From CAZXCQ01 sp964639275 (GTDB lineage: Bacteria; Desulfobacterota; DSM-4660; Desulfatiglandales; Desulfatiglandaceae), in assembly GCA_964639275.1 (NCBI GenBank), contig CAZXCQ010000284.1:1-8152 (forward strand): a stretch of DNA of 8,152 bases, in the 5' to 3' direction. A model generated the notes under the pieces. That model was given only the letters and a program-made list of their open reading frames with translations, was not told the origin of the DNA and did not search any database. The translations under genes and the position numbers were made by a program. The stretch's first letter is position 1. Every line of letters starts with the position of its first letter. Positions 6,079 to 8,152 of the stretch are shown here, in pieces.

Positions 6079-7308
6079 GTGCCAAAGGCTATGGATTTAC
6101 AAAAGGTTCAAAGACAAGAAATACCGTTGCGTGACACCGGGGACGAGACCTTTGTTTCACAATTGGGACCTGTCCTTTTTTTGACGGCGATCTTCTTCCT
6201 CAACTTTATTGCTCGAATCGTTCTCGCCCCCTTGATGCCCGCCATTGAGACTGATCTGGGTCTGGACCACGCCGAGGCAGGATCGCTTTTTCTCTTGATC
6301 TCCATAGGCTGTTTTATCTCCCTCTTGGGATCCAGCTTCCTTTCCTCCCGGCTCAACCACAAAAGCGTCATTACGATCTCGGCCGTCGCAGTCGGTGTTG
6401 CACTCTTGGCCATCTCTTTCTGCAACAGCCTGTGGGCAATGCGCGCGGCCCTCTTCTTGCTCGGGCTATCGGCAGGGATGTATCTCCCCTCAGGTATTGC
6501 AACACTTACCTCTCTGATCCAGACCAGGCACTGGGGCAAGGCGCTGGCCATCCACGAACTGGCCCCCAATATGGGCTTTGTGGCTGCCCCCCTGGTCTCC
6601 GAGGCACTCATGTTGTGGTTCTCCTGGCGGGGTGTACTGGTTCTTCTGGGGTGCGGTTCCATGGTCGTCGGAATCGCATTTTCCCGGCTGGGTAAGGGGG
6701 GGGAATTTCGGGGGGAAGCCCCCGGCCTCGGGGCATCGCGAGAGCTCTTTTCACTGCCCGATTTTTGGATTATGGTCGTCATATTCAGCCTGGGTATCGG
6801 CGGCACCTTGGGCGTATACGCCATGCTGCCGCTCTATCTGGTCGCCGCTCATGGTATCGATCGCCACTGGGCCAATACCCTGGTGGCATTATCACGGATC
6901 TCGGGGCTTTTGGTGGTGTTTTTTTCTGGATGGGCCACGGATCATTTTGGCCCAAAGCGAACCATGAGTGCCGTACTCCTGCTGACGGGAACGGTTACCG
7001 TTCTCCTGGGGTCGGCCTCAGCCACCTGGGTCGTGATCATCGTGTTCCTGCAACCCGTAATGGCAGCCTGTTTTTTCCCGCCTGCCTTCGCCACCCTCTC
7101 TTCCATAGGCCCTTCCAGGACAACAAATGTGGCTGTCTCGCTCAGTGTTGCCGCTGCCCTTATCCTGGGAGGCGGCGCCATCCCCATGGGAATAGGTTTT
7201 ATGGGTGATGCAGGTTTATTTCCCCTGGGTATCGGCCTGGTGGGGGCACTGATACTCATGGGGTCTCTCTTATCGCTACGCCTAAAAGCCCCGCACAAAA
7301 AAAGTTGA
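6079..7308 (+). CDS. major facilitator superfamily transporter, substrate unknown
   Basis: A 409-aa very hydrophobic inner-membrane protein with about 12 predicted helices in two halves, the first beginning near residue 29. The link between helices 6 and 7 is the Gly-rich hydrophilic stretch at about 204-223. The second half shows a good MFS loop motif, SGWATDHFGPKR (283-294). The matching loop in the first half (SSRLNHKS, 89-96) is degenerate. The RHWGKALAIHE stretch (150-160) and following helix 5 are also MFS-like. Expected to be a proton- or solute-coupled importer or exporter; nothing here fixes the substrate. The chosen start is GTG 6079 with AAGG 4 nt upstream; ATG 6091 is nearly as good and would remove four residues. 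An in-frame stop lies at 6061-6063. Two G-runs (8 G at 6696-6703, 6 G at 6710-6715) lie in the central loop. It is divergent from purB and ends 5 bp from the convergent glycosylase gene. Confidence 0.9.
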   Translation: MPKAMDLQKVQRQEIPLRDTGDETFVSQLGPVLFLTAIFFLNFIARIVLAPLMPAIETDLGLDHAEAGSLFLLISIGCFISLLGSSFLSSRLNHKSVITISAVAVGVALLAISFCNSLWAMRAALFLLGLSAGMYLPSGIATLTSLIQTRHWGKALAIHELAPNMGFVAAPLVSEALMLWFSWRGVLVLLGCGSMVVGIAFSRLGKGGEFRGEAPGLGASRELFSLPDFWIMVVIFSLGIGGTLGVYAMLPLYLVAAHGIDRHWANTLVALSRISGLLVVFFSGWATDHFGPKRTMSAVLLLTGTVTVLLGSASATWVVIIVFLQPVMAACFFPPAFATLSSIGPSRTTNVAVSLSVAAALILGGGAIPMGIGFMGDAGLFPLGIGLVGALILMGSLLSLRLKAPHKKS

Positions 7309-7313
7309 CTGTC

Positions 7314-8075
7314 TTAGGGATGATTTGGCCCCCACCTCTCAAGGGGACACTGACCACAAAGCGGGTTCCTTCGGCAGTAGCCCTTGCCCGCCCTTACAAT
7401 TAACGCGTGAAACTCACCAAAGAGGTCTGCATCCTCTGGAAGGTGGTCCATAAACAGTTCCTGCAATTCATAGTAGCCCGCCCCCTCTTCGATCATACCG
7501 TGTCGACTCAGAATCCGGTGGGTGTAGGCATCAATAACAAAGACGGAACGGTGAGCGGCGTAGAGCAGGATGCTGTCCGCGGTCTCAGGTCCGACCCCCT
7601 TGACAGAAAGGAGGCCTTGCCGAAGGGTTTGAGTCCCCTCTCCTAGAAAGAGTGAAAGATCGCTATCATACTGTTCCGTGATAAATTGGATCAGATTCTT
7701 GAGCCGCTTGCTCTTTATATTAAAATACCCGGCCGGCCGGATCTCCTGGGCCAGCTCGGAGGTCCGCACGGAGGAAAGGCGCTTGACCGAAAGCATGCGC
7801 CTCTTTTTTAGGTTATCAATGGCCTTTTCCACATTCTTCCAGTTTGTGTTCTGGGTCAAAACAGCCCCCACCATCATCTCCAGTTCTGTGTCAGCCGGCC
7901 ACCAGTCCTGGCCGCCAAAACGATTCAACAGCAAATCGAACATCTCAAAAAGCCTCTCACCGGTCAGGCTGTGAACCTCTGATTTGAGCCTGTTTATGGC
8001 AGCGCCACTTTCCATCCTCTCACACCCCATCTGGGAGATTTTGTAATTTCGTATCAATTTGGCCTTTTGTAACAT
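7314..8075 (-). CDS. endonuclease III-type (HhH-GPD) DNA glycosylase, MagIII/MpgII-like
   Basis: A 253-aa base-excision-repair protein. GAVLTQNTNWKNVEKAI (70-86) and the helix-hairpin-helix SVKGVGPETADSILLYA (157-173), followed by VFVIDAYTHRIL (178-189), place it in the HhH-GPD superfamily; Asp182 is the catalytic aspartate. At the position of the Nth lysine (Lys120 in E. coli) there is Glu164, so it should be a monofunctional glycosylase without beta-lyase activity. GVGxE-T/S-AD resembles the 3-methyladenine glycosylases MagIII/MpgII. The iron-sulfur region has Cys234, Cys240 and Cys243, but Gly rather than Cys at the fourth position, and the protein ends a few residues later. The start is uncertain: ATG 8075 lacks a clear ribosome site, ATG 8030 and 8015 are alternatives closer to the usual family start, and the frame remains open upstream to the window edge. 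Confidence 0.88.
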   Translation of the reverse strand: MLQKAKLIRNYKISQMGCERMESGAAINRLKSEVHSLTGERLFEMFDLLLNRFGGQDWWPADTELEMMVGAVLTQNTNWKNVEKAIDNLKKRRMLSVKRLSSVRTSELAQEIRPAGYFNIKSKRLKNLIQFITEQYDSDLSLFLGEGTQTLRQGLLSVKGVGPETADSILLYAAHRSVFVIDAYTHRILSRHGMIEEGAGYYELQELFMDHLPEDADLFGEFHALIVRAGKGYCRRNPLCGQCPLERWGPNHP

Positions 8076-8152
8076 CTCAAAGAACAGGGGGAAAGGCGTG
8101 GCATGGGGGTCTTTTTTTCTTCCACATGCCTCTAATAGGGGGCCCGGCAGTG
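8076..8152. other. right edge, no separate gene supported
   Basis: On the minus strand this stretch is open in frame with the glycosylase (read ...PLLEACGRKKDP...). Another frame closes with TGA just before ATG 8075. Either could be the end of an upstream gene or an N-terminal extension beginning outside the window, and 77 bases are too few to decide. Confidence 0.3.

Noticed and set aside
5802..6083. 11-bp direct repeat GGCCCAGTGCC at 5802-5812 and 6073-6083 as deletion or insertion scar
   Set aside because: Such 11-mers are expected several times by chance in 8 kb, and the copies do not flank the truncated gene as target duplications would.
7290..7330. bidirectional terminator between the MFS and glycosylase genes
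   Set aside because: Only 5 bp separate the stops and no inverted repeat is visible; the A-run lies inside the coding end of the transporter.

Overview
The window most likely comes from a Desulfobacterota (deltaproteobacterial) chromosome or a close relative. This rests on the type of its RNase II-like protein, the PurB sequence and the moderately high GC of the core genes, all judged by eye without a search. It holds five complete protein genes, one gene cut by the left edge, a short truncated gene, one possible microprotein and about 0.9 kb of repeat- and palindrome-rich intergenic DNA. No rRNA, tRNA, CRISPR array or intact insertion sequence was seen.

Left part (1-1740), minus strand: a two-helix membrane protein of the putative phage abortive-infection (AbiC-like, putAbiC) family. 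It has a good sigma70-type promoter (1680-1708) and is followed 37 bp later by an alpha/beta hydrolase that runs off the left edge. The AbiC-like gene is clearly poorer in GC than the genes around it, which fits transfer of a defence-type gene.

Middle-left (1740-2392): intergenic. It contains clustered perfect palindromes (1748-1802), three copies of a 13-bp GGAGTAATGGAGT-type motif spaced about 40 bp apart (1841-1932), a possible 47-aa acidic protein on the minus strand (1977-2120), AT-rich palindromes (2212-2247) and a promoter reading to the right (2347-2375).

Centre (2486-5912): an RNase II/R-family exoribonuclease (plus) and adenylosuccinate lyase purB (minus) converge and overlap by 28 bp. 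Upstream of purB, and joined to it by an ATGA stop/start overlap, is a 46-codon frame that looks like the first ~37 residues of a UbiA/MenA-type prenyltransferase followed by an abrupt unrelated tail. It appears to be an internally deleted gene that now acts as a leader for purB.

Right part (5913-8152): a divergent intergenic region with an 8-bp inverted repeat, a 12-helix MFS transporter (plus), and a convergent minus-strand endonuclease III-type DNA glycosylase that lacks both the Nth catalytic lysine and the fourth iron-sulfur cysteine. The genes mostly look like independent housekeeping and accessory functions (RNA turnover, purine synthesis, transport, base-excision repair, putative phage defence). 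I see no strong evidence for an undescribed multi-gene system. The best leads are the AbiC-like/hydrolase pair and the truncated prenyltransferase coupled to purB.
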